This document shows, piece after piece, positions 1-8,491 of a DNA stretch of 64,000 bases; position 1 is the first letter of the stretch, and every line of letters starts with the position of its first letter. Both the position numbers and the translations under genes were made by a program. The notes beneath the pieces are model-generated. The model worked only from the letters and a program-made list of their open reading frames with translations. It ran no database searches and was not told where the DNA came from. Origin of the DNA: Cyclobacteriaceae bacterium (lineage in GTDB: Bacteria > Bacteroidota > Bacteroidia > Cytophagales > Cyclobacteriaceae). The stretch lies in assembly GCA_028285685.1 (NCBI GenBank), contig JANQOR010000041.1:310001-374000 (forward strand). The letters run 5' to 3'.

Positions 1-611
1 AAAAGCCAGTGTACGCTGTGGCAGAGTCAATTCCGGAAGAGATGTTATTGCCACTTGCCGGTTATGAAGATACATTTGATCCTCACGTTTGGTTTGATGT
101 GAACCGATGGAGTATTGTAGTGAACGAGATAAACAAATCGCTGATTTCCGTCGACTCTGTAAATGCAGACCACTACGAGAGCAATGCGCAGAGTTACTTA
201 AGTCAATTGGATTCACTTCATGCATTTGTGACTTCCAGAATTCAGGAAATTCCTAGGGAACGTCGTATACTAATCACAGCGCATGATGCATTTGGTTATT
301 TCGGAGAGGCATATGGGATACAAGTAGAGGGCCTTCAGGGAATTTCAACGGTTGCTGATTTTGGCCTTAAAGACATCGCCAACATTATTGACATTATTAT
401 AACCAACGACATCAAAGCGATCTTTGTTGAGACCAGTGTGTCTGAAAAATCAATTAATGCGGTGGTTACTGGATGCAAGGAAAAAGGACAAGATGTAAGC
501 GTTGGCGGATATCTATATTCAGATGCTATGGGCGATTTCGGAACAGAGGAAGGTACCTACATCGGGATGTTCAGAAAGAATGTAAACACAATTGTAGAAG
601 CGTTGAAGTAG
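1..611 (+). CDS. metal ABC transporter substrate-binding protein, 5' truncated
   Basis: This is the C-terminal part of a cluster A-I (TroA/ZnuA-type) substrate-binding protein; the frame is open to the window edge, so the true start, signal peptide and first metal-ligand histidine lie upstream. Visible ligand motifs are DPHVWFDV, the histidine of TAHDAFGYF and the aspartate of YSDAMG, which fits the His-His-His-Asp site of TroA. The family binds Zn(II) or Mn(II) outside the cytoplasmic membrane and passes it to the cognate permease. The ATPase and two permeases follow on the same strand, so this is the first visible gene of an importer operon. Which metal is carried cannot be told from the sequence. 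Confidence 0.88.
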   Translation, partial: KPVYAVAESIPEEMLLPLAGYEDTFDPHVWFDVNRWSIVVNEINKSLISVDSVNADHYESNAQSYLSQLDSLHAFVTSRIQEIPRERRILITAHDAFGYFGEAYGIQVEGLQGISTVADFGLKDIANIIDIIITNDIKAIFVETSVSEKSINAVVTGCKEKGQDVSVGGYLYSDAMGDFGTEEGTYIGMFRKNVNTIVEALK

Positions 612-614
612 TTG

Positions 615-656
615 TGAATTGAGAATTTAGGAATTAGGAATTGATAATTGATAATC
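615..656. repeat. six-unit heptanucleotide tandem repeat
   Basis: Six consecutive 7-bp units (TGAATTG, AGAATTT, AGGAATT, AGGAATT, GATAATT, GATAATC) fill the gap between the binding-protein gene and the ATPase gene. The 7-bp period is kept without insertion or deletion while individual positions drift. A longer array with the same period lies at 20616-20790. Function unknown. Confidence 0.75.
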
Positions 657-676
657 AAGGAAAGTACCGAGTAAAA

Positions 677-1468
677 ATGATCCAACAAGTTGAAAATCCC
701 GCACTCGAGATTCATGATCTCACAGTTAGTTATGACAAGAAGCCCGTGTTGTGGGGGGTTGATCTCACTATTCCAACTGGTGCGCTTTGTGGCATTATTG
801 GTCCTAATGGTGCGGGGAAGTCCACTCTGATCAAGTCAATCATGGATTTGATTCCGCTAAATTCCGGATACGTTAAGCTTTTCGACAAGGAACTTGATGA
901 GGTTAGAAAAAAGATAAGCTATGTGCCTCAGCGAGAATCTGTTGACTGGGATTTCCCTGCTTCGGTTTTAGATGTGGTTACGATGGGAAGGTACGCTCAA
1001 CTCGGACTATTTAAGAGGCCGAGAAGAGCTGACAAAGATGCCGCCATGTCCGCATTGGAAATGGTGGGGATGGAGAAATATGCCAAAAGGCAAATTGCTC
1101 AACTTTCGGGAGGTCAGCAGCAGCGGGTATTTTTAGCAAGAGCCCTTACACAGAATGCAGAGATCTATTTTCTGGACGAGCCCTTCGCCGGCGTTGATGC
1201 AGCAACCGAAAAGGCGATCATTCAAATCTTAAAGAAACTATCAGCTGAAGGGAAGACCATTGTCGTAGTTCATCATGACTTACAGTCCGTGGAAACTTAC
1301 TTTGATTGGGTAATTCTGCTTAACCTCAGGCTGATTGGCTCAGGCCCAACTACTGAAGTTTTTACTCCTCAGCTGCTTGAGGAGACTTATGGAGGCAAAC
1401 TAACGCTTTTATCAGAGGTTGGTGACTTGGTGAAAAAAGGAGGATTCCATGCAAGAGAAAAACAGTAA
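677..1468 (+). CDS. metal ABC transporter ATP-binding protein (TroB/ZnuC/MntA type)
   Basis: A 263-residue ABC ATPase that powers import of the metal delivered by the preceding binding protein. Walker A is GPNGAGKST (about residues 43-51), the signature is LSGGQQQR, and Walker B with its glutamate is EIYFLDEP. I take the ATG at 677 as start; the frame stays open upstream to a TTG at 641, but that lies inside the heptamer repeat and adds a segment unlike the family. The stop codon abuts the ATG of the next gene at 1469, so the genes are very likely translated from one mRNA. Confidence 0.9.
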   Translation: MIQQVENPALEIHDLTVSYDKKPVLWGVDLTIPTGALCGIIGPNGAGKSTLIKSIMDLIPLNSGYVKLFDKELDEVRKKISYVPQRESVDWDFPASVLDVVTMGRYAQLGLFKRPRRADKDAAMSALEMVGMEKYAKRQIAQLSGGQQQRVFLARALTQNAEIYFLDEPFAGVDAATEKAIIQILKKLSAEGKTIVVVHHDLQSVETYFDWVILLNLRLIGSGPTTEVFTPQLLEETYGGKLTLLSEVGDLVKKGGFHAREKQ

Positions 1469-2758
1469 ATGGAAACACTGATCGAATTTTTCTCCTTTGA
1501 ATACCCCAACATTAAATATGTTGTATTTGGAACTATCCTGCTTTCCATTAGTTCTGCGGTAGTTGGATGTTTCACTTTTATCAAGAAAAAATCGCTAGTT
1601 GGAGACGTGGTTTCTCACGCGGTACTGCCAGGTATCTGTATCTCTTTTTTAGCCTCAGGCAGTAAGGACCCTTTTCTTTTAATTGTGGGCGCATTCGTTT
1701 CTGGCTGGATTTCGATTATCGTAATGGATGCCATTATTAAAAACACAAAGCTAAAAGAAGACGCTGCGACTGGTCTTTCACTTTCTGTATTCTTTGGTAT
1801 AGGTATTTTACTGATGACGTATATCCAACATTCAGGCAACGCTTCACAAAGTGGTTTGGACACATTCTTATTTGGAAAAGCTGCAGCACTGGTTGGAATG
1901 GACCTACTAGCATTTAGCATTATCGCGGTAATGGTTCTAATAGTTGTTTTCATTTTCTACAAAGAATTCAAGCTAATCTCCTTTGATCCCCAATTCGCCA
2001 AGGTCATTGGCCTTCCGATTCAGAGGTTGGAGGTTTTGTTAACCTCCATTACTGTTCTGGCTGTTGTAACAGGCATCCAGGCGGTTGGCGTGGTACTTAT
2101 GGCAGCTATGCTTATAACCCCAGCGGCTGCAGCGCGATTCTGGACAAACCGGCTTTCCAAGATGCTCCTCATTTCCTCCGTCTTTGGAGCGTTTTCAGGA
2201 ATATCTGGAGCCTTCATTTCTTATAGTACTCCGTCAATGCCCACCGGGCCGTGGATGGTAATGATCCTTTCCATCATCGCGCTGTTCTCCTTCTTTTTTG
2301 CTCCGGGAAGAGGGATTGTTATTAATCAATGGCGAAGATTCAAAATTCAAAGTCAGTTGCTCGAAGAGAATCTGTTGAAAGCCTTTTTCAAAATTGGAGA
2401 AAGTAGTGGCAATTTTTTCATGGAAGTGGAAGCCAATGATCTGCGGCTCGTTAGAACTTTTTCATCAGGCCAGCTCTCGAGAGGCTTACGAAAACTTAGC
2501 ACTAATGGGTATGTTGAAAAGGCAGGTAACAGTTGGAAGTTGTCAATAGAGGGACATGACAAAGGGAAGCGAATCACGAGATTGCACCGACTTTGGGAAC
2601 TTTATCTGACCAAATACTTACGAATTGCACCTGATCATGTGCACGAGGATGCGGATACAATAGAGCACGTAATCACGCCGGAACTGGAAAGGAGACTGGA
2701 AAAATTGCTTGATTACCCGACCTCCGACCCTCATCAATCGGCCATACCCACACGTTGA
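1469..2758 (+). CDS. metal ABC permease fused to DtxR-type metal-sensing domain
   Basis: 429 residues with two parts. Residues 1 to about 290 are an ABC-3 type permease (TroC/MntB/ZnuB) with roughly eight or nine membrane segments. Residues about 300-429 look like a DtxR/MntR regulator: a winged-helix-like segment (SSGQLSRGLRKLSTNGYVEK) and a metal-binding dimerisation segment with RLHRLWELYL, VHEDADTIEHV and DPH. The His and Glu residues that ligate metal in MntR-type regulators appear kept. Such permease-repressor fusions are known in Chlamydia (YtgCR) and some Bacteroidota. The fused domain may sense cytosolic metal and gate transport, or be released as a repressor. The stop overlaps the next ATG by one base. 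Confidence 0.88.
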   Translation: METLIEFFSFEYPNIKYVVFGTILLSISSAVVGCFTFIKKKSLVGDVVSHAVLPGICISFLASGSKDPFLLIVGAFVSGWISIIVMDAIIKNTKLKEDAATGLSLSVFFGIGILLMTYIQHSGNASQSGLDTFLFGKAAALVGMDLLAFSIIAVMVLIVVFIFYKEFKLISFDPQFAKVIGLPIQRLEVLLTSITVLAVVTGIQAVGVVLMAAMLITPAAAARFWTNRLSKMLLISSVFGAFSGISGAFISYSTPSMPTGPWMVMILSIIALFSFFFAPGRGIVINQWRRFKIQSQLLEENLLKAFFKIGESSGNFFMEVEANDLRLVRTFSSGQLSRGLRKLSTNGYVEKAGNSWKLSIEGHDKGKRITRLHRLWELYLTKYLRIAPDHVHEDADTIEHVITPELERRLEKLLDYPTSDPHQSAIPTR

Positions 2759-3597
2759 TGGACGCGTTTATCATCATATTGACAGGATCTTTAGTAGCAG
2801 TGAGTTGTGCACTGCTCGGTTCATTTCTTGTTCTTAGAAAAATGGCGATGATCGGAGATGCTATTTCACATTCTGTTCTTCCCGGTATTGTTATAGCATT
2901 TCTACTGGTCGGTTCTATGCAATCAGTTTGGATGATCATTGGTGCAGGGTTGCTTGGAGTTTTGACCACCTTCCTCATCGAATTCTTTCATCAGAAGGGT
3001 CGACTTCAAACAGATGCTTCCATTGGTGTGACCTTCACATGGCTTTTTGCCCTTGGAGTAATTTTAGTGACTTACTACGCAGGAAATGCACATATCGATC
3101 AGGATTGCATCCTACATGGTGAAATCGCCTACGTGCCCATCGACCTGATGTATGATTCCGCTGGCAACGCAATCGGGCCGAAAGCTGTCATCGTTCTTTC
3201 TATCGTTCTTGCATTGATCGTAGCCTTCATCATCGTTTTTTATAAGGAGCTATTCATCACTACGTTTGACCCCGCCTTCTCCAACGCTATTGGGATCTCT
3301 TCTTCCAGATGGCATTACGTTCTGATGGGACTAGTATCACTAACAACCGTTGCTTCATTTGAATCAGTAGGCGCTATTCTGGTGGTTGCACTTCTAATCG
3401 CTCCGGCATCTTCTGCCTATCTAATCACACGTGATCTCAAGTGGATGCTTGTTCTAAGCTCAATTTTCGGGGTTGTCAGTTCTTTTTTAGGTTATTGGCT
3501 ATCGTATTTACTTGATGGTTCCATTGCTGGAGCGATGGTAACCATTTCAGGAGCTATTTTTGGCACTTGCTACCTGGTTACTGTCTCAAGAAAATGA
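2758..3597 (+). CDS. metal ABC transporter permease (TroD/ZnuB family)
   Basis: A 279-residue ABC-3 family permease, the second membrane subunit of the importer. It has about eight hydrophobic segments and the family pattern VVALLIAPASSAYLITRDL near residues 210-228. The ATG at 2758 shares its A with the stop codon of the fused permease, so I prefer it to a TTG one codon earlier. Unlike its partner it carries no regulatory extension. Its stop overlaps the start of a lipoprotein gene, which extends the operon. Confidence 0.88.
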   Translation: MDAFIIILTGSLVAVSCALLGSFLVLRKMAMIGDAISHSVLPGIVIAFLLVGSMQSVWMIIGAGLLGVLTTFLIEFFHQKGRLQTDASIGVTFTWLFALGVILVTYYAGNAHIDQDCILHGEIAYVPIDLMYDSAGNAIGPKAVIVLSIVLALIVAFIIVFYKELFITTFDPAFSNAIGISSSRWHYVLMGLVSLTTVASFESVGAILVVALLIAPASSAYLITRDLKWMLVLSSIFGVVSSFLGYWLSYLLDGSIAGAMVTISGAIFGTCYLVTVSRK

Positions 3598-3974
3598 AAT
3601 CATTTCCACTTGTTCTTGTTATGATTAGTCTTACGTCTTGCTATAAAACCCTTGAGCTAGAGGGGTTCAGCAAGGAAAAGTGGAAATCTTTCAAAACAAC
3701 CTGCACAGAATACCGTCTAGATAAAGTTGACTTGCTTATGGAAAATCAGGCACTACTGCTAAGTTCTACCCAGAATGAAATAGAGAGTCTCTTGGGCGCT
3801 GCTGATGAACATGAGCTGTATGAACGTAATCAGAAATTTTTTCACTATCGTCTTACGCCCAGAGATACCTGCACAAATGCATCAGCACGGCTAAAGTTTC
3901 TTTCAGTCAGATTTAATGCTATTGGTCGTGCAAATGAGTTCCAGGTGATGACACGCAGTCTAGAAAATCAATAG
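3594..3974 (+). CDS. small lipoprotein of unknown function
   Basis: A 126-residue protein with a short signal peptide and a lipobox ending LTSC (Cys16), so probably anchored in an envelope membrane. I do not recognise a domain. The segment after the lipobox is soluble and contains two more cysteines. The ATGA overlap with the upstream permease suggests co-transcription with the metal importer and perhaps a role with it. It overlaps the convergent apt gene by seven bases at the 3' end. Confidence 0.6.
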   Translation: MKSFPLVLVMISLTSCYKTLELEGFSKEKWKSFKTTCTEYRLDKVDLLMENQALLLSSTQNEIESLLGAADEHELYERNQKFFHYRLTPRDTCTNASARLKFLSVRFNAIGRANEFQVMTRSLENQ

Positions 3975-4501
3975 GTGCTCAGGGCATGAATTACATCGGA
4001 ATAGGAAGCTAGTTTGTTTCGACCACTAAGAAAAGATAGCTCCACGATAAAAGAGAAACCAGCAACTTTTCCACCACTGATCTGCACTAACTCTGCAGCA
4101 CCGATAGCTGTTCCGCCTGTTGCCAGCAAGTCGTCATGGATTAGCACATTCTGTCCACCCATAATCGCATCTTTGTGAATTTCAATTTCTGCTGATCCAT
4201 ATTCAAGATCGTAAGCAAAGGAGTGGGATTCAGCAGGAAGCTTTCCTTTTTTACGGATGGGTACAAAAGGTATTTCCAGATGTTGTGCCAACGAATGTCC
4301 CCACATGAAACCTCGAGATTCGATACCTACCATCACGTCAATACCTGAGTTTTGCCAATGGTCTGCGAGGGAAATCGTAATACTCTTACTTAACTGCACA
4401 TCGCTAAGAAGCGGTGTAATGTCCTTGAAGACAATTCCAGGCTTGGGGAAGTCGGGAACGTCTCTAATCGTGCTCTTGATTTGTAGCTCCAGGTCATCCA
4501 T
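3968..4501 (-). CDS. apt: adenine phosphoribosyltransferase
   Basis: A 177-residue type I phosphoribosyltransferase that makes AMP from adenine and PRPP in purine salvage. The N-terminus RDVPDFPKPGIVFKDITPLL and the PRPP-binding motif VLIHDDLLATGGTA are diagnostic, as is the adenine-pocket segment GIESRGFMWG. Length is normal for the family. It stands alone on the minus strand, converging on the lipoprotein gene. Confidence 0.96.
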   Translation of the reverse strand: MDDLELQIKSTIRDVPDFPKPGIVFKDITPLLSDVQLSKSITISLADHWQNSGIDVMVGIESRGFMWGHSLAQHLEIPFVPIRKKGKLPAESHSFAYDLEYGSAEIEIHKDAIMGGQNVLIHDDLLATGGTAIGAAELVQISGGKVAGFSFIVELSFLSGRNKLASYSDVIHALSTY

Positions 4502-4635
4502 GGTCGACGGTAGTTTGCTAGCTCAATAATATAATTTTATTCGTTCTCTTAGGGGAGTTCTTCATCATTTGTGACATCTTAGAGTCAACCCTCCCTAATA
4601 GACATTTCGCTACAAATTAGATAAGATTCAATGCA

Positions 4636-6384
4636 ATGACAGAATCACGCCTTTGGATATTGTTCGCTTGCGGTCTATTTCTTCTCCTTCCAAGCATTGG
4701 GGTGTATGCCCAAGAGACACCTGCAGATCCCTACTCGGATTATGCCCATCTCTGGGCTGATAGCAAAAAGAAGAAGCAGAAGAAGAAAAAACCCAAGAAA
4801 TCAAAGAATGGAAAGCTTGCAGTTGCCGATTCAGTACAAGTACAGTTAATAGACAGTACAAATGTTTCCACATCCAACGTCGTGGATTCATTGCAGGCTT
4901 CTACAGATCCATTGCAGGTCCCTACAGATTCAGTCCAATTAAGCGAGCCTGCTACGACGATCTCAGTGCAGTCTCCGTCGCCAGAAGCCATTGATAAGGT
5001 AAGCACAGCAATTGAAGACCAAAAAGAAGAGCTCGAATCACCTAAAAGGAAAGCCAACAGACCTCCTCCTTCAAATCAATTACCCTTAGAAGACTTCAGA
5101 TCAGGAATGGAAATGGGTTCTGGTGGGAGCTTCACGGGAGGTTTTACCTACACAGAAATCGACGGAGATAGCTTTGTGGGACTTATCCTATCTCCAGAGT
5201 TCAAAATAGGAAAGGTGGGTGTTGGCCTGAATGTTCCAATACTCTATGGACTGGATAGCAAGTCTGTGAGAACTGAAATATTTGAAGGTGGAACGGGTGC
5301 TGGCAGACTGATTCGCTACGTTCGATATGGTGTTCAAAAAAGAGATCCGGTCTACGTAAAAATTGGTCAGCTTCAAAATACCATGATTGGTTTTGGAGGC
5401 TTGATCAACAATTACACAAATACTACAAGCTATGAGAAGCGAAAGCTTGGTCTTCACTATGATATTAATTTCAAGGGATTAGGTGGAATCGAAGGGCTGT
5501 ACAGTGATTTTGACCCCTCGTCACAAAACCTCCTGGCCATTCGGCCCTATGTGAGACCTCTATCAAAGACAGGAATTCCGATTGTCCGGACTTTCGAACT
5601 GGGTGCTGTATTCGTTTCCGACAAGGATCAGACGGCAATACCCACAAGTGATTCTACCAGTACCAGCTATGCCTTTACTGCGGACGGAATTAGTGCTTTT
5701 GGACTAGATATGGGAGTCACTGTACTGAGAGTCCCCTTTGTCCAAATTGATTTATTTGCAAACTATTCGAAGTTAAATGTCGAGAGTGACACCTTGACAC
5801 AAGCAGCAAGTTTGCTTACCGGAGAAACTTCATTTTCAGGTGGATCCGGATTTTCAGCGGGCGTTAACTTCCGACTTCATTTTATTGCTGACGTTTTCAG
5901 CACGGATATTAGAATTGAACGACTTACCTACAAAAACAACTATCTACCTCAGTTCTTTGATGCTTCCTATGAGATTAACAAAGACGCGAGAATTCTCTCT
6001 TTAGTTGGCACCGAGAGAATGAGCGGCATCTATGGAAGCTTGACGGGACATGTTTTGCAAAAGGTCCAACTTGGCGGAAGCTTGCTTATTCCTGATGAGA
6101 TCACCGATAGCTCCCCTGCAGTAGTTCAAGTCAGGGCCAACCTTGAGCGATTGGCGAACAAGTACTCCTTTCAGGGTAGCTATATAAAAGGCAATCTGAC
6201 CGACCTAGGTGATGCATTCAAATTCGATGAACGTTCACTTGCGAAAATGAGGTTTATCTATCACGTGAACAGCTTTCTTGCTACTGGAGTGGACTATTAC
6301 TGGGCTTTCACACCCACTTCAGAAGGTTCGTATGAAGTTACCAAGTATGTGATGCCATACGTTGGTGTCAGCGTTCAATTTTGA
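4636..6384 (+). CDS. probable outer-membrane beta-barrel protein with Lys-rich N-terminal linker
   Basis: A 582-residue exported protein of unknown function. Residues 1-25 form a signal peptide ending VYAQ. A striking Lys-rich tract (KKKKQKKKKPKKSK, about 44-57) and a Ser/Thr/Asp-rich low-complexity linker with repeated TDxxQ motifs follow. From about residue 155 the sequence alternates hydrophobic and polar residues with many glycines and ends YVGVSVQF, as expected of an outer-membrane barrel with a C-terminal aromatic. The basic tract could contact LPS, peptidoglycan or nucleic acid; that is a guess. Single-gene unit, convergent with the next gene. Confidence 0.65.
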   Translation: MTESRLWILFACGLFLLLPSIGVYAQETPADPYSDYAHLWADSKKKKQKKKKPKKSKNGKLAVADSVQVQLIDSTNVSTSNVVDSLQASTDPLQVPTDSVQLSEPATTISVQSPSPEAIDKVSTAIEDQKEELESPKRKANRPPPSNQLPLEDFRSGMEMGSGGSFTGGFTYTEIDGDSFVGLILSPEFKIGKVGVGLNVPILYGLDSKSVRTEIFEGGTGAGRLIRYVRYGVQKRDPVYVKIGQLQNTMIGFGGLINNYTNTTSYEKRKLGLHYDINFKGLGGIEGLYSDFDPSSQNLLAIRPYVRPLSKTGIPIVRTFELGAVFVSDKDQTAIPTSDSTSTSYAFTADGISAFGLDMGVTVLRVPFVQIDLFANYSKLNVESDTLTQAASLLTGETSFSGGSGFSAGVNFRLHFIADVFSTDIRIERLTYKNNYLPQFFDASYEINKDARILSLVGTERMSGIYGSLTGHVLQKVQLGGSLLIPDEITDSSPAVVQVRANLERLANKYSFQGSYIKGNLTDLGDAFKFDERSLAKMRFIYHVNSFLATGVDYYWAFTPTSEGSYEVTKYVMPYVGVSVQF

Positions 6385-6947
6385 GGGCTGACCTCCCAAT
6401 TCCCGAATGCCCAATTTCCGGAAGAATCAGGATCATCCGAGATTAAAAAATCCTCTATTGCTGCTAGCATCTCGTAGCGTGAGACTTTGTCGTCGCTGTT
6501 GGTATCCAGCATCGAGAAGCTCCTGTCGCAATACTGGCTATCGAGTTTAAAAATTTCAAAAAAGCTTTCGTATTCGTCCTTGGTTATGAAGCCATCCCGA
6601 TTGTGATCAAAAAAGTCAAAAACATATAGGTAAATCAATTCCTGATATGTAGCGAGCACCTCTTCATCAACTTGATCTCCCAACTTCTCCTCGAAAAAGC
6701 TCAACCACTCATCCTTTTTGATGGACTGATGTTCTTCTGGTGAAATATCACTTAACAACTGATGAAACAAGCGTATGGCTTTCTCAGCAATATACTTGTG
6801 TTCTGCACTTCCTTCCTCTAGATTTAACTTGGCACGTACCAGTTCCGCCATGTCTGAGAAATCATTATGCTGCAGGAGCTCATTCTTATTTAGATCAAGC
6901 AGATCGAAGAAATAGGTAAACTTATTGCGCTTAAGTTCTGAAAGCAT
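6375..6947 (-). CDS. EF-hand calcium-binding protein
   Basis: A 190-residue, apparently cytoplasmic protein with three recognisable EF-hand loops: DLNKNELLQHND (18-29), DHNRDGFITKDE (114-125) and DTNSDDKVSRYE (148-159). The second and third keep the spaced acidic ligands and the central glycine or equivalent; the first is degenerate. The middle third is helical and could hold a decayed fourth hand, giving a calmodulin- or calerythrin-like layout. No catalytic domain is seen, so a calcium buffer or sensor is the likely role. It overlaps the convergent barrel gene by 10 bases. Confidence 0.8.
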   Translation of the reverse strand: MLSELKRNKFTYFFDLLDLNKNELLQHNDFSDMAELVRAKLNLEEGSAEHKYIAEKAIRLFHQLLSDISPEEHQSIKKDEWLSFFEEKLGDQVDEEVLATYQELIYLYVFDFFDHNRDGFITKDEYESFFEIFKLDSQYCDRSFSMLDTNSDDKVSRYEMLAAIEDFLISDDPDSSGNWAFGNWEVSPQN

Positions 6948-7070
6948 GAGTGCAAGGCAAGTAACAGGACAAAGTTAGAAAAAAGAAGATATCTGGGTTC
7001 GATCTGAACATTACCCGTAATTAAAACGTTATTGTGCAAACTCGCATTAAAATACTTATATTTATCGCTA

Positions 7071-7487
7071 ATGAACGCATCTATCCGCCTGAAATACCTA
7101 GTCCAACTCGCCCTTGTTGATAACACCTTTGATGATGAGGAAATGAAATTCGTTGTTAATGTTGGAAGGGCCAATAATATGTCCGAAGATGAGATCAATG
7201 GCATCATTAATGAGGGATTAAAAAGAAAGGAATTTGATTCCAAGGAAGATTTTGTCGGACTTAGTTTCGATCAAAAATTCGAATACCTTGTCAGCATCAT
7301 TGAGCTAATGAAAGTAGATGGCAAAATCTACCTGAGCGAGATCAATTATTGCAAAGAAATTGCAGAGAAACTCGGTTTTAAGAAAGAGGTAATCTCGAGG
7401 GTTACTTCCAAAATCCACTCCGACCCAGGACTTTCTCTTGATTGGAATTTGCTGAAGGATGAAATCAAGTCTTCGTTGAAAGATTGA
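7071..7487 (+). CDS. TerB-like protein
   Basis: A 138-residue helical protein with two TerB-type half repeats: LVQLALVDNTFDDEEMKFV and ELMKVDGKIYLSEINYCKEI, each with the acidic pair that in TerB family members binds divalent metal. TerB domains occur in tellurite-resistance and stress or phage-defence modules, but none of those partners is nearby, so the function here is open. The ATG at 7071 fits the domain boundary; the in-frame TTG at 7032 would add a poorly folded leader. Confidence 0.7.
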   Translation: MNASIRLKYLVQLALVDNTFDDEEMKFVVNVGRANNMSEDEINGIINEGLKRKEFDSKEDFVGLSFDQKFEYLVSIIELMKVDGKIYLSEINYCKEIAEKLGFKKEVISRVTSKIHSDPGLSLDWNLLKDEIKSSLKD

Positions 7488-7490
7488 TTA

Positions 7491-7736
7491 TCAGAATTTG
7501 TCTGACCAATCCAGGAGTCTTTTTTCTGTTCTAATTCTTTCAATCACCTCCTCTTCCTGTAGTACGCTTGCTGGAGGACCTGAGGAAGTGAAATGCCAAG
7601 CCGCACACTCAGCGCATTGATACACATCTATAGGACCACTTCCCTCCCGATGGTCGTATCGAATTCTGTTTTTAATCAACACTTCTAGTGCAATTTCTTC
7701 TGAGTCATGTTCAACCTTCCCCGTAATGCACTTCAT
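7491..7736 (-). CDS. small zinc-ribbon-like protein
   Basis: An 81-residue protein with Cys3 and a CxxC knuckle in VYQCAECAAWHFTS, followed by basic and acidic helices. The (Y/F)xCxxCxxWHxTS pattern occurs in small uncharacterised bacterial and phage proteins and suggests a zinc-binding fold for nucleic acid or protein contact. I use the ATG at 7736; a longer form would overlap the regulator gene upstream. It lies four bases downstream of the LytTR regulator and is probably the last gene of that operon. Confidence 0.6.
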   Translation of the reverse strand: MKCITGKVEHDSEEIALEVLIKNRIRYDHREGSGPIDVYQCAECAAWHFTSSGPPASVLQEEEVIERIRTEKRLLDWSDKF

Positions 7737-7740
7737 TGTA

Positions 7741-8490
7741 CTAGTGGTCGAGCCATTGTTTAAATGACTTAACCTTGTCACGACTTACAATCACACTCTC
7801 CTCAAAACCGGGCACTAGTTCCAGGCTGAGCCGGCCATTGAAGAAAGAATCAATGCTTTCAATCTTGTCTTCCTTGACAATCATATGTCTGTTTATTCTG
7901 AAAAACCGGATAGGATCAAGAGAAGATTCAATCATATCCAATGACTGATCCACAATCATACTTTCTGCACTATCCGTTCTCAAATAGGTTGTCCCTTCTT
8001 TGCTGTAAAAGTAGGCTATCTCCTTAGTGGCCACCGATCGATACTTCAAGCCGGTCTTAATTAAGAATTTACTCCGAAATCCCTTCAAGAGATCATTTCT
8101 GAGGTCCTCGATCTTGCTAGACAGCTCCTCAATATTTAGGCGTTCGAACTTTTGAACTGCTGCTTCAAGCTCAGTTGGTTTGATCGGTTTCAGTAAGTAA
8201 TCGACGCTATTATACTTAAATGCTCTTAGCGTGTATTCATCAAAGGCGGTAGTGAAAATGATAAATGGGAAAGAACTCTTCAGATGATCTAAAATATCAA
8301 ATCCGGTACCGTCACCCAATTGTATATCCAGAAAGATTATATCCGGTACTCGGTTTACGTCCAGCCAACTTTTAGCAGTAGCAACCGAATACAAAACATC
8401 CACGACAGTTAAGGATGTGTGACTCCTAACAAGCTCAATCATTCGATCGGCTGAATATTTTTCATCTTCGATTATTAGAGCAGTTTTCAA
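7741..8490 (-). CDS. LytTR-family response regulator
   Basis: A 249-residue two-component regulator. The receiver domain (1 to about 120) has the acidic pocket ED at 8-10, the phosphoacceptor Asp55 in IIFLDIQLG and the switch lysine in LLKPIK. The C-terminal LytTR DNA-binding domain (about 145-249) has FRINRHMIV and a family-typical ending. LytTR proteins usually bind two direct repeats spaced by about 12 bp near promoters. One base separates it from the sensor kinase gene, so they form a cognate pair. Confidence 0.93.
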   Translation of the reverse strand: MKTALIIEDEKYSADRMIELVRSHTSLTVVDVLYSVATAKSWLDVNRVPDIIFLDIQLGDGTGFDILDHLKSSFPFIIFTTAFDEYTLRAFKYNSVDYLLKPIKPTELEAAVQKFERLNIEELSSKIEDLRNDLLKGFRSKFLIKTGLKYRSVATKEIAYFYSKEGTTYLRTDSAESMIVDQSLDMIESSLDPIRFFRINRHMIVKEDKIESIDSFFNGRLSLELVPGFEESVIVSRDKVKSFKQWLDH

Positions 8491-8491
8491 A

